From Hahella chejuensis KCTC 2396 (GTDB lineage Bacteria > Pseudomonadota > Gammaproteobacteria > Pseudomonadales > Oleiphilaceae), in contig NC_007645.1 of the NCBI RefSeq assembly GCF_000012985.1, positions 5,912,581 through 5,976,580 of the forward strand: a stretch of DNA of 64,000 bases, written 5' to 3'. Position 1 is the stretch's first letter. Each line of letters opens with the position of its first letter. Of the stretch, positions 1-7,756 are shown in pieces. Position numbers and translations under genes: made by a program. The notes below the pieces were generated by a model. That model was not told the DNA's origin. It made no database searches and worked only from the letters and a program-made list of their open reading frames with translations.

Positions 1-464
1 AAAAAAGAGGTGTCTCCCAGTCTGGCCGAAACATCAAAACCTTGGGAAACGCCGCCGATCAGAAACCCTGGAGCCAGTCCCGCTTGCTCCAGCACCCAGG
101 CCAGCATGCTGGTGGTGGTGGTTTTGCCGTGAGTGCCGGCCACCGCCAGCACCCAGCGCTCCTGCAATACGTGCTCCGCCAGCCATTGTGGACCGCTGGT
201 GTATGGCAGGCCTTTATCCAGAACATACTCCACCAACGGGTTACCCCGGCTCATGGCGTTGCCGACAATAATAAGGTCGGGCTTGGGATCAAGGTGGGAT
301 GGATCATATCCCTCGCGCAATTCAATTCCCTGCGCCATCAGCTGCGTGCTCATGGGAGGATATACATTCTTGTCGGACCCGCTGACCTTGTATCCCATTT
401 CCTTGGCGAGCAACGCCAGGCTACCCATGAAAGTCCCGCAAATGCCTAGTATGTGTACATGCAT
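1..464 (-). CDS. mpl: UDP-N-acetylmuramate:L-alanyl-gamma-D-glutamyl-meso-DAP ligase, 5' part
   Basis: Murein-recycling ligase that reattaches the tripeptide L-Ala-gamma-D-Glu-mDAP to UDP-MurNAc in the cytoplasm. The minus strand reads from an ATG at 464 and stays open to the window edge, giving about 154 residues. It begins MHVHILGICGTFMGSLA, the Mur-ligase nucleotide-binding start in the form typical of Mpl. A second signature, the ATP-binding loop GTHGKTTTT, lies around residue 113. The central and C-terminal Mur domains are beyond the window, so intactness cannot be judged. MurC would be the main alternative, but the CGTFMG form of the first glycine loop and the SGSDKNVYPPMS segment are Mpl-like. 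Confidence 0.9.
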   Translation of the reverse strand, partial: MHVHILGICGTFMGSLALLAKEMGYKVSGSDKNVYPPMSTQLMAQGIELREGYDPSHLDPKPDLIIVGNAMSRGNPLVEYVLDKGLPYTSGPQWLAEHVLQERWVLAVAGTHGKTTTTSMLAWVLEQAGLAPGFLIGGVSQGFDVSARLGDTSF

Positions 465-762
465 GTTTCTTGCTAATCGCTATCTTTTAATCTGTGAAAA
501 GAATCAGTGTCTCATCCGTCCGACCGTCAACGCAGGCGGTCTGTTTGGCGCAGATTGCGAATTGAACGTCAGAAAACTGAGCTTCGGGCGCATATCGGTC
601 AATTATTACTGACGGGTTCCCTAAGCGCCAGCGCCGAACCGGAAATGGCCCTATCTATTGAGTAAATTTAAGAAAATATCGTGGCGGTGTGTGGAGACAT
701 GAAAATAGCATTAAACTCGCGTATGATTCGCGCCCATAAGACGACGAGAGGCGACAACGAAT
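465..762. other. intergenic region between mpl and the phosphofructokinase
   Basis: About 300 bases separate the divergent mpl and phosphofructokinase genes. No convincing small gene or RNA was seen. A TATGAT hexamer at 722-727 could be the -10 of the downstream gene, but no good -35 lies 16-18 bases upstream of it. Confidence 0.4.
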
Positions 763-2025
763 ATGACGGTTAAAAACGCGTTTTATGCGCAATCCGGCGG
801 CGTGACCTCGGTCATCAACGCCTCAGCCTGCGGCGTACTGGAAACCGCCCGCGCGCACTCAGACAAAATAGGCAAAGTCTACGCCGGCCATAACGGCATA
901 ATCGGCGCTCTGCGTGAAGAGCTGATCGACACCAGCCTGGAAAGCGACGCGGATATCGCCGCACTGAAACACACGCCCGGCGGCGCTTTCGGTTCCTGCC
1001 GCTATAAGCTGAAAGACATCAAAACCCATAAAGCCGAATACGAGCGCCTCATCGAAGTCTTCAAGGCTCACAACATCGGATACTTCTTTTACAACGGCGG
1101 CAACGACTCCTCCGACACCGCCTACAAAGTCTCTCAGATCAGCGAGCAGCTGGGGTATCCGATCACCAGCATCGGCATCCCTAAAACCGTCGACAACGAC
1201 CTGCCTATCACCGACTGCTGCCCCGGATTCGGCTCCGTCGCCAAGTATATCTCCACCTCTATTATGGAAGCCTCTCTGGATATTCAGTCCATGTGCGAGT
1301 CCTCCACCAAAATATTCGTCATGGAAGTCATGGGGCGTCACGCCGGCTGGATCGCGGCGGCGGCGGGTCTGGCGCAGCGCGAGGAAGGCGGAGCGCCGCA
1401 AATCATCCTGTTCCCGGAAACGCCATTCGATAAAGCCAGCTTTCTCAGACGCGTGGATGAAGTGGTCAAGCGCGACGGTTTTTGCGCCATCGTGGTGTCG
1501 GAAGGGGCGCAATATGCGGACGGGCGCTTCCTGTCAGACGCCGGCGTTACCGACGCTTTCGGCCACACGCAATTGGGCGGCGTGGCGCCCTTCATCGCCA
1601 ATATGATCAAAAGCGAGTTGGGCTATAAATACCATTGGGCGGTGGCGGATTACCTGCAACGCTCCGCCCGCCACATCTCTTCCGCCACCGACCTGGATCA
1701 GGCCTACGCCGTGGGCAAAGCCGCCGTGGATCTGGCTTTGGCGGGGAAAAATGCAGTGATGCCGGTCATTGTGCGGGAGCAGGACAGCCCCTATAAGTGG
1801 TCGGTTGGCGAAGCGCCTTTAGCAAAAATAGCCAACGTAGAAAAGAAAATGCCGAAAGAGTTTATTACCGAGGACGGCTTCGGCATTACTGAGGCGGCGC
1901 GCCGTTATCTGCAGCCGTTAATTCAGGGCGAGTCCTACCCGCCCTATAAAAATGGCGTACCAGACTACGTGAAACTGAAAAATCAGTTGGTGGCGAAGAA
2001 GCTCGCCCACTCTTTTAACGTCTGA
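763..2025 (+). CDS. pfp: pyrophosphate-type 6-phosphofructokinase
   Basis: Phosphorylates fructose 6-phosphate to fructose 1,6-bisphosphate, probably with pyrophosphate in place of ATP, making the glycolytic step reversible. The 420-residue protein has the PFK-A family fold: GGNDS at residues 112-116, PKTVDND at 140-146 with the catalytic aspartates, and MGRHAGW at 190-196. The phosphoryl-donor choice is read from two positions: an Asp (D115) where ATP enzymes have the second Gly of GGDGS, and a Lys (K141) before TVDND. Both are diagnostic of PPi-dependent enzymes in the established family literature. It stands alone, followed by a strong terminator. PPi use is inferred from these residues, not measured. 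Confidence 0.88.
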   Translation: MTVKNAFYAQSGGVTSVINASACGVLETARAHSDKIGKVYAGHNGIIGALREELIDTSLESDADIAALKHTPGGAFGSCRYKLKDIKTHKAEYERLIEVFKAHNIGYFFYNGGNDSSDTAYKVSQISEQLGYPITSIGIPKTVDNDLPITDCCPGFGSVAKYISTSIMEASLDIQSMCESSTKIFVMEVMGRHAGWIAAAAGLAQREEGGAPQIILFPETPFDKASFLRRVDEVVKRDGFCAIVVSEGAQYADGRFLSDAGVTDAFGHTQLGGVAPFIANMIKSELGYKYHWAVADYLQRSARHISSATDLDQAYAVGKAAVDLALAGKNAVMPVIVREQDSPYKWSVGEAPLAKIANVEKKMPKEFITEDGFGITEAARRYLQPLIQGESYPPYKNGVPDYVKLKNQLVAKKLAHSFNV

Positions 2026-2046
2026 CGACGAACCCCATATCGCATT

Positions 2047-2073
2047 AACGGCGGGACATTCTCCCGCCGTTTT
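2047..2073 (+). terminator. intrinsic terminator after the phosphofructokinase
   Basis: A perfect 10-bp stem (AACGGCGGGA / TCCCGCCGTT) with a 5-base loop, followed by TTTT, lies 22 bases after the stop codon at 2025. Confidence 0.9.
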
Positions 2074-2096
2074 CCAAACGTCATCTCCCGCTTTGT

Positions 2097-2741
2097 TTAA
2101 TCCCCGTCCCTTTTCAAAATTCCGTACAGCGAGATTTTCAGAGAATCCAGAATCATCGACTTTTCGCCGCTGCTCTCCGTGCATTTATACATGCCGTCTA
2201 TCCACAGGCTGGCGATGCCATGCACCATGGACCAGGCGGCGTGGGCGATCAGGGACACGTCTCTGTCGGTGAATACGCCTTCACTCACCCCTTTCGTAGC
2301 GATGTTCAAAATAACCTGAAAGGCGCTACTGCCCGCCTCCGCCAGTTCCGGGTAGTCCATTGGACAGGCGATCACTGGGCCAAACATCAATTTGTACAAC
2401 TCGGGATTATCCCGCGCGAATTGAATATAGGCATTGCCGGAATGGCAAAGCTGGTGTGATGGGTCACTATGGGCGTCGGCTGCTTCCTGGGTTACCCGCT
2501 GCAATTCGCGATACCCTTGCGCCGCCAAAGCGGCCAGCAGCGCGTTTTTATCCGCGAAGTGGCGATATGGCGCGGTTTGCGAGACGCCGATTTCACGCGC
2601 CAGCGCCCGCAGGCTGATCTTGTCCGGCCCGACTTGCTTGAGCTGCGTCAGGGCTTTGTCCAGCAACTCATTCCGTAAGTTGCCGTGATGGTAGGGCTGG
2701 TGCGCGTCAACGCCTGCGACAGCTTCTCTCAAATTACTCAC
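2097..2741 (-). CDS. TetR/AcrR-family transcriptional regulator
   Basis: DNA-binding repressor of the TetR family, 214 residues, starting at a GTG. The N-terminal helix-turn-helix is clear: ISLRALAREIGVSQTAPYRHF at about residues 42-62. The upstream YHHGNLRNELLDKAL segment and a C-terminal domain ending in MVHGIASLWIDG match the subgroup with a WHG-type ligand-binding domain (TetR_C_33). The inducer is unknown. It is transcribed divergently from a DUF2214 membrane-protein gene, and the 245-base gap holds two palindromes (2913-2927 and 2932-2957). The likely target is therefore that gene and itself; this is inference from position. Confidence 0.9.
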   Translation of the reverse strand: MSNLREAVAGVDAHQPYHHGNLRNELLDKALTQLKQVGPDKISLRALAREIGVSQTAPYRHFADKNALLAALAAQGYRELQRVTQEAADAHSDPSHQLCHSGNAYIQFARDNPELYKLMFGPVIACPMDYPELAEAGSSAFQVILNIATKGVSEGVFTDRDVSLIAHAAWSMVHGIASLWIDGMYKCTESSGEKSMILDSLKISLYGILKRDGD

Positions 2742-2912
2742 CTTATTCTCTTCTACTTATTCGTGTTATTGGTTCAGGATAAATCCATCTCAAAGTCTCT
2801 CCTATGATCCACAGCAGCTTAACGCCGTTTCGTACGATGCTTCCGAAGATAAGCGTTAATTTCCGCTTTAAACCGGATATCTCTGGTAAGTGTGGGGCGC
2901 AAAACCACAAGC

Positions 2913-2927
2913 GTCAACATTGTTGAC
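2913..2927. promoter_or_regulatory. palindrome, candidate TetR operator 1
   Basis: GTCAACATTGTTGAC is a perfect inverted repeat, 7-bp arms around one central base, in the gap between the divergent TetR and DUF2214 genes. Size and location fit a TetR-family operator. Confidence 0.55.
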
Positions 2928-2931
2928 ACAG

Positions 2932-2957
2932 AAAACATTGTGACCACACAATATTTT
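2932..2957. promoter_or_regulatory. palindrome, candidate TetR operator 2
   Basis: Arms AAAACATTGTG and CACAATATTTT match at 10 of 11 positions around a 4-base spacer. It begins 5 bases after the first palindrome and ends 29 bases before the DUF2214 start codon, where bound repressor could block that promoter. The two sites share the core ACATTGT. Confidence 0.5.
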
Positions 2958-2986
2958 CACCGACAACATCATCAGGAATTCACGCC

Positions 2987-3433
2987 ATGCTCGTCCCCAT
3001 CGCTCTATCCTGGCTTCACTTTATTTGCATCTTTGCGCTGGTCAGTCTGTTGCTGCAAGAGCGTAAAATCCTGAGTATGAATTGGTCACTGGATGCCGCC
3101 AAAGCGTTGCTGGCGACGGACCGCTGGTTTGGGCTAAGCGCGATGACGGTCTTGGCAAGCGGGTTTGCGAGGGTCTTTTTCGAGAAAGGAGAGGCTTACT
3201 ATTTTTCCAACTTCTTCTTTTGGAGCAAGCTTGCGTTGTTTATCACCGCCGGGCTGATTTCCCTTTATCCGACAATACAGTTTCTGCGCTGGCGCAAATC
3301 GATCCAGGCCGGCCAGACGCCAGAGTTTGGCGCCGACGATCGCCGCAGAGTCACACGCGCAATCCATGCGCAAATGCTGTTGGTTCTATTAATTCCCTTA
3401 TGCGCTGTGCTGATGGCGCGAGGTTACGGCTAA
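2987..3433 (+). CDS. DUF2214 family integral membrane protein
   Basis: Small inner-membrane protein of 148 residues with no known reaction. Four hydrophobic segments are visible at about residues 4-24, 45-63, 75-95 and 128-145. The first carries the LSWLHF start and the second follows TDRWFGLSA, both typical of the DUF2214 family. The C-terminal RAIHAQMLLVLLIP stretch is also characteristic. The ATG at 2987 follows AGGAATT with about 7-10 bases spacing. It is the only gene on its strand before the Lrp-type regulator, and the divergent TetR regulator probably controls it. I cannot assign a function. Confidence 0.8.
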   Translation: MLVPIALSWLHFICIFALVSLLLQERKILSMNWSLDAAKALLATDRWFGLSAMTVLASGFARVFFEKGEAYYFSNFFFWSKLALFITAGLISLYPTIQFLRWRKSIQAGQTPEFGADDRRRVTRAIHAQMLLVLLIPLCAVLMARGYG

Positions 3434-3439
3434 ACGCCA

Positions 3440-3910
3440 TCAGGCGTTAAGAAACTCGTTGATATACTCCGACATCACCACATGGGTTTTAATTTTGCCG
3501 ACCCCGTGAATAGCGGTGAGACGATCACGGATTTCATGAATCCGCGCCATGTTCGGCGCCTTCAGAAACAGCATCATATCCGTGTCCCCCGCTACGCCGT
3601 GACAGACTTTGATTTCGGGAATAGTTCTGAGTATCTGCGCCATCTCCGTACACTGAATTTCGTTATAGCTGATCTCCAGATACACCGAGACCTGATCCTC
3701 CCGCGCCTGAGTAACCAGCACCTGATACCCGCGGATAATTCCCGTCTCCTCCATTTTGCGAATACGATCGGTCACCGCCGAGCGGGACAAGCTCACTTTC
3801 TCGGCGATGGCGGACACCGGCTGTCTGGCGTTTTCACGCAATGACTGAAGAATTTTTTCATCAAATTTGTCCACAGGCTCTCCCACTAAAATACTCGACA
3901 AATCAACCAT
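3440..3910 (-). CDS. Lrp/AsnC-family transcriptional regulator
   Basis: Amino-acid-responsive regulator, about 156 residues. The N-terminal winged helix begins at FDEKILQSLREN and includes LSRSAVTDRIRKMEETGIIRGY. A C-terminal RAM/AsnC effector domain includes the GDTDMMLFL segment. I chose the ATG at 3910 because AAAAGG lies 6-7 bases upstream of it; an in-frame ATG at 3931 would add seven residues without such a site. It is divergent from a YjeH-type amino-acid exporter. Lrp-type regulators commonly control adjacent amino-acid exporters (LysE/ArgO, BrnFE), so the exporter is the probable target and an amino acid the effector; both are inferred. Confidence 0.9.
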   Translation of the reverse strand: MVDLSSILVGEPVDKFDEKILQSLRENARQPVSAIAEKVSLSRSAVTDRIRKMEETGIIRGYQVLVTQAREDQVSVYLEISYNEIQCTEMAQILRTIPEIKVCHGVAGDTDMMLFLKAPNMARIHEIRDRLTAIHGVGKIKTHVVMSEYINEFLNA

Positions 3911-3951
3911 AAAGCGCCTTTTAATCCACATTTTGGCGACGCGCCGACGTT

Positions 3952-3970
3952 ATGCCGATCAAACCGGCAT
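3952..3970. promoter_or_regulatory. inverted repeat in the Lrp/exporter intergenic region
   Basis: ATGCCG and CGGCAT, 6-bp perfect arms with a 7-base spacer, lie 42 bases upstream of the regulator start. A second looser pair, TTTGCAA at 3992-3998 and TTGCAAA at 4017-4023, follows. Either could bind the divergent Lrp-type regulator. Lrp sites are degenerate, so this is only a pointer. Confidence 0.35.
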
Positions 3971-4096
3971 TTTGGCGGCGCAAAGCCGCAATTTGCAACG
4001 AGGGATTTGATTAATATTGCAAAGGTCCGTCACCGCTCCCTCAATGAAAGCACGACGCTGTCCATAGACCCCGCATAAACCTCAAGGAAAATTATT

Positions 4097-5356
4097 ATGC
4101 CGTCGCTCCATCGCTCGCTCAGTTTTAGCCAGGGTCTCGGTCTCTTAGCGTCCGCCCTATTGGGGACTGGCGTCTTCATCGTCCCCGAACTCACCGTTAA
4201 GCACTCCGGCGCCAATGCGTTGTGGGGATGGGGGCTGTTAGTGTTCGCCATTATCCCCATCGCCTTCGCTTTCGCCAGACTGGGTAAGCGTTATCCCCAC
4301 GCCGGCGGCGCCTCCCATTATGTTCACTCCGCATTTGGCGCGACCCAGGGCCGCATCGTGGGTTGGGTTTTGCTGGCCCTGGTGCCGGTAGGGCTGCCCG
4401 CCGCAATGGAAATGGCGGGGTGGTTTCTCACCTCCCTTATCGCACTGACGTCGATCGAACTCCTCGCCGTCAAATTGACGCTGGTAGCGGGCATGCTGTG
4501 GGTCAACTTGCGAGGCGTGAAACTTTCAGGCTCGCTGCAGACCGCCATCGCCTTCAGTGTGGGTGGTATTGTAGTCCTGCTTTCGATACTTGCCTGGCTC
4601 GACGTGATTCCGCCTGCCCCGGCTGAGCCCTCTTCCTTTAATTGGGAGCAAGTCGGCGCCGCGGCGGGGTTGGCGTTCTGGAGTTTTATCGGCATTGAAA
4701 CCCTGGCTCACTTATCGACAGAATTCAAAAATCCTGAGCGGGACTTTCCGTTATGCCTGATTATCGGTGTGGCGCTGGTCGGACTGGTGTACTGGATGGG
4801 GAGCTGGGTGACGCTGCATTATGCATTAGGCGCGGATTATTCCGGCCCCGCCATGGTGTATCTGTTCGATGCGCTGATTGGCGGGCACGGCAAACTGCTG
4901 ATTGGGCTATTCGGCTTTCTGTCCTGCGTCGCCACCATGAATATCTATCTGGCCGGCTCTTCCCGTATGTTGTGGAGCCTGGGTAAGGATGGCGCGACCT
5001 ATCCCGCTTTGGGCAAAGTGAACCGCCATGGCGCTCCCGCGAATGCAGTGTTCGTCATGTCCATCGCCAGCATTGCGAGCCTGCTTGTCTTCTCTGTACT
5101 TCAGGTTCCTCTGGAAGAGTTGATTCGCATGGCCAACGGCATGATCGTTCTGGTTTATCTGCTGACGATGCTTTCCGCTATTCGCCTGTTCAAAGGCAAG
5201 GACCGTATTTTGCCGGGTCTGGGAGCGCTAGTGTGTCTCTATCTGGCGTACACCCTGATGAGTTCCTTGTGGTGCATCGCCGTAGTTTACACCAGTATCT
5301 TCATCATCCTGAAAGTACGTAAACCTAAACAGGCGCTGATGGGAGCGCAGGCGTAA
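4097..5356 (+). CDS. yjeH: YjeH-type amino-acid exporter (APC superfamily)
   Basis: Inner-membrane transporter of the amino acid-polyamine-organocation superfamily. In E. coli, YjeH exports L-methionine and branched-chain amino acids. The 419 residues contain about twelve hydrophobic segments. The first helix carries the unwound APC binding motif in LLGTGVFIVPELT. The segments RYPHAGGASHYVHSAFG and SFIGIETLAHLSTEFKNPERDFP are typical of the YjeH branch. AAGGAAA lies 8 bases upstream of the ATG. The divergent Lrp-type regulator next door supports an amino-acid efflux role triggered by substrate excess. The substrate here is inferred from the E. coli homologue. Confidence 0.85.
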   Translation: MPSLHRSLSFSQGLGLLASALLGTGVFIVPELTVKHSGANALWGWGLLVFAIIPIAFAFARLGKRYPHAGGASHYVHSAFGATQGRIVGWVLLALVPVGLPAAMEMAGWFLTSLIALTSIELLAVKLTLVAGMLWVNLRGVKLSGSLQTAIAFSVGGIVVLLSILAWLDVIPPAPAEPSSFNWEQVGAAAGLAFWSFIGIETLAHLSTEFKNPERDFPLCLIIGVALVGLVYWMGSWVTLHYALGADYSGPAMVYLFDALIGGHGKLLIGLFGFLSCVATMNIYLAGSSRMLWSLGKDGATYPALGKVNRHGAPANAVFVMSIASIASLLVFSVLQVPLEELIRMANGMIVLVYLLTMLSAIRLFKGKDRILPGLGALVCLYLAYTLMSSLWCIAVVYTSIFIILKVRKPKQALMGAQA

Positions 5357-5391
5357 CGCCTGTCTCCCTCTGTAACTCCATTTCCCCCACC

Positions 5392-6609
5392 TTATCCCAG
5401 CGCTTCGTCCATGATCTCAATCCAGTGCCGGACGGGAACTCTGGCCTCAGACGCAAGGTGTAACTGGCAACCTACATTTGCGGTGACAATGGTGTCTGGA
5501 TCGTCCTGCACCAGCGCCGCGACTTTCTTCTTTAATAACTGGCGGCTCATCTTCGGCTGCAACAGCGAATAGGCGCCGGCTGATCCGCAACAGAGGTGTT
5601 TGTCTCGCGCCGAAGCAAGATCAAACCCCACATCAGTCAGGATCTTTTCGACAATTCCCGGTAACTTTTGCCCATGTTGCAACGTACAAGGGCAATGCAC
5701 GGCGATTTTTGAGTAGTTCCTCTTTATAGAAAGCACGGACAAATCCTCCGCCGCCACCACTTCGCTCAGGTCGCGGGTCATTTGCGACACTCTGTGGGCT
5801 TTTTCCGCGTACTCGGGATCGTCCTTCAAAATATGCCCATACTCCTTCACCAGTTCCCCGCACCCTGAAGCGGTGATAACAATCGCCTCCAAACCCGACT
5901 CGATGGCCGGCCACCAGGCGTCGATGTTCTTTTTCATCAACCGTTTGCCCTCATCCTGCGCGCCCAGATGATAACTGACGGCGCCGCAACAACCGGCGTC
6001 GGTCGAGGCGATCAGGCTGACGCCGAGACGATCCAGCACTCGCGCCGCTGCGGCGTTGGTATTCGGAGTGGTGATGCTTTGGGCGCAACCATGCAATCCC
6101 ATCATTACCCTTGGCTGACGTTGAGGCGGCCAGGTAATCGGCACCTGCTTCTCAGGGATTTTCTTGCGCAGATATTCCGGCAATGCCGGTCTCACCCATT
6201 GACCGACGACGATCAGGAAGCCGAAACGCTGAGGGTAAGGCAGCAACAGGAGCAGGATTTTACGCAGCAGACGTTCACGCCAGGTGCGGGGGACTTTTTT
6301 CTCCACCACGCCACGTCCGATGTCGAGCAATTTGCCGTACTCAACGCCGGAGGGACATGTAGTTTCACAGCTGCGACAAGTCAGGCAACGATCCAAATGC
6401 AAGCGGGTGCTTTCCGAGGCCTCGTCCGTCTCCAGCATCTGCTTGATTAAATAGATGCGGCCCCTTGGTCCGTCGCGCTCATCGCCCAGTTCCTGATAGG
6501 TAGGACAGGTGGCGTTACAAAAGCCGCAGTGCACGCAGGAACGAATAATCTTTTCCGCTTCATCGCCTTCAGGCGTGTTCTTATATTTAGCGTGAATATC
6601 GGTTTTCAT
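5392..6609 (-). CDS. glcF: glycolate oxidase iron-sulfur subunit
   Basis: Iron-sulfur subunit that takes electrons from the flavin subunits of the glycolate oxidase complex, which converts glycolate to glyoxylate. Two [4Fe-4S] motifs are present near the N-terminus: CVHCGFCNATCP and CLTCRSCETTCP. Two cysteine-rich domains follow, with CCG motifs in GCCGAV and LCCGSAGAYS. I place the start at the ATG at 6609, which has AAAGG about 8 bases upstream and agrees with E. coli GlcF. An in-frame TTG at 6645 would add 12 residues. It is the last gene of glcDEF, 48 bases after glcE. Confidence 0.93.
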   Translation of the reverse strand: MKTDIHAKYKNTPEGDEAEKIIRSCVHCGFCNATCPTYQELGDERDGPRGRIYLIKQMLETDEASESTRLHLDRCLTCRSCETTCPSGVEYGKLLDIGRGVVEKKVPRTWRERLLRKILLLLLPYPQRFGFLIVVGQWVRPALPEYLRKKIPEKQVPITWPPQRQPRVMMGLHGCAQSITTPNTNAAAARVLDRLGVSLIASTDAGCCGAVSYHLGAQDEGKRLMKKNIDAWWPAIESGLEAIVITASGCGELVKEYGHILKDDPEYAEKAHRVSQMTRDLSEVVAAEDLSVLSIKRNYSKIAVHCPCTLQHGQKLPGIVEKILTDVGFDLASARDKHLCCGSAGAYSLLQPKMSRQLLKKKVAALVQDDPDTIVTANVGCQLHLASEARVPVRHWIEIMDEALG

Positions 6610-6657
6610 CAGTGACCTTTGAGTCCCGGACTCGCTCGCCGCCAATCCGGTTGAATA

Positions 6658-7716
6658 CTAAAGCCAGGAATACAGCCTGCCTGGATTGAAAATGCCGTCA
6701 GGGTCCAGAGCCGCTTTCAGCCTTTGATGCAGCGCCCGCAACGGCGGAGAAAGCCGGTGATAAACCTCGCCGTTACGGTCGCCATGACGGTACAGGCTGG
6801 CCTGGCCTTGAGCGGAAACCGCATACCGCTCCATGGCCGTTAACGATGATTCAGCCCGCACCCACCTCAGGGCGCCGCCCCAGTCCAACAGCACTGGCGC
6901 GTCATTGCCTAACGGCGGCGCGGAAGGTTTGACCGACAAACGCCACAAAGGCATATCGCCGTCAAAGAATTCATGCGTCTGCTCCTGGATCAGGCGCCAG
7001 AAGTCCGCCGCCCGCTCCAGCAACTCCCCCCCCCAATAGCCGATGGTGCTGGCCACCGCCTGCTCTGCGCCGGACAGCCGCAAATACAAACGGCCCCCCG
7101 TCCAGCACACGGCTGATAACGGACGCGGCTGTCGGCACAATTCAATCATTTTATTGATCGCCGTGGCCTCATTGCATTCCTGCACCAGCGTGGTTTCCAG
7201 CTCCGGTTTGGGAATCACCCGGATACTGAGTTCAGTAATGACGCCCAGGGAGCCCATCGCGCCGCACTGCGCTCGCGACAAGTCATAACCCGCGACATTT
7301 TTCATCACTACGCCGCCGAAGCGCAGATGTTCGCCTTTGCCATTAATGATGCGTGTTCCCAGCAGGGCGTCGCGTACGGAGCCACGCCAAGGACGGGCGG
7401 GACCGGATGTGTTGGCGGCCAGGGCGCCGCCCAGCGTCGCCCGCCCCTCGAATTCTGGAGGCTCAAACGGCAGCATCTGGCTCTGTTCGTCGAGAATTCT
7501 CCGCACATCAGCGATGCGCGTGCCGGCTCTGGCGGTAATCACCAGTTCAGAAGGCGAATAGTCCACGACGCCACTGTGCCCGCTCATATCCAGCGTCTCG
7601 CCGGCGGCGGCGCGTCCCAGGAAAGTTTTGCTGCCGCCGCCCCGTATCATCAGAGGCCGACTCGCCGTTTTGGCGGTCATCACTTGGTCGACCAGTCTGT
7701 CAGCTATGTCCGTCAT
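6658..7716 (-). CDS. glcE: glycolate oxidase FAD-binding subunit
   Basis: Second flavin subunit of glycolate oxidase, 352 residues, close to the family's usual 350. A PCMH-type FAD domain starts near residue 1, with ALAANTSGPARPWRGSVRD and GGVVMKNVAGYDLSR as clear signatures. The C-terminal GlcE domain ends in DPDGIFNPGRLYSWL, the pattern FDPxGIFNPGR shared with GlcD-type oxidases. It lies 40 bases after glcD and 48 bases before the chosen glcF start on the same strand, so the three are one operon. Confidence 0.93.
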   Translation of the reverse strand: MTDIADRLVDQVMTAKTASRPLMIRGGGSKTFLGRAAAGETLDMSGHSGVVDYSPSELVITARAGTRIADVRRILDEQSQMLPFEPPEFEGRATLGGALAANTSGPARPWRGSVRDALLGTRIINGKGEHLRFGGVVMKNVAGYDLSRAQCGAMGSLGVITELSIRVIPKPELETTLVQECNEATAINKMIELCRQPRPLSAVCWTGGRLYLRLSGAEQAVASTIGYWGGELLERAADFWRLIQEQTHEFFDGDMPLWRLSVKPSAPPLGNDAPVLLDWGGALRWVRAESSLTAMERYAVSAQGQASLYRHGDRNGEVYHRLSPPLRALHQRLKAALDPDGIFNPGRLYSWL

Positions 7717-7756
7717 TTATATATGTTCATCCGGGACGGAGCTTCCGCCCACACTA

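Noticed and set aside
133-612. Plus-strand open frame of 159 codons
   Set aside because: It is antisense to mpl, whose minus-strand frame encodes a clear Mur-ligase sequence; the plus frame has no recognisable protein.
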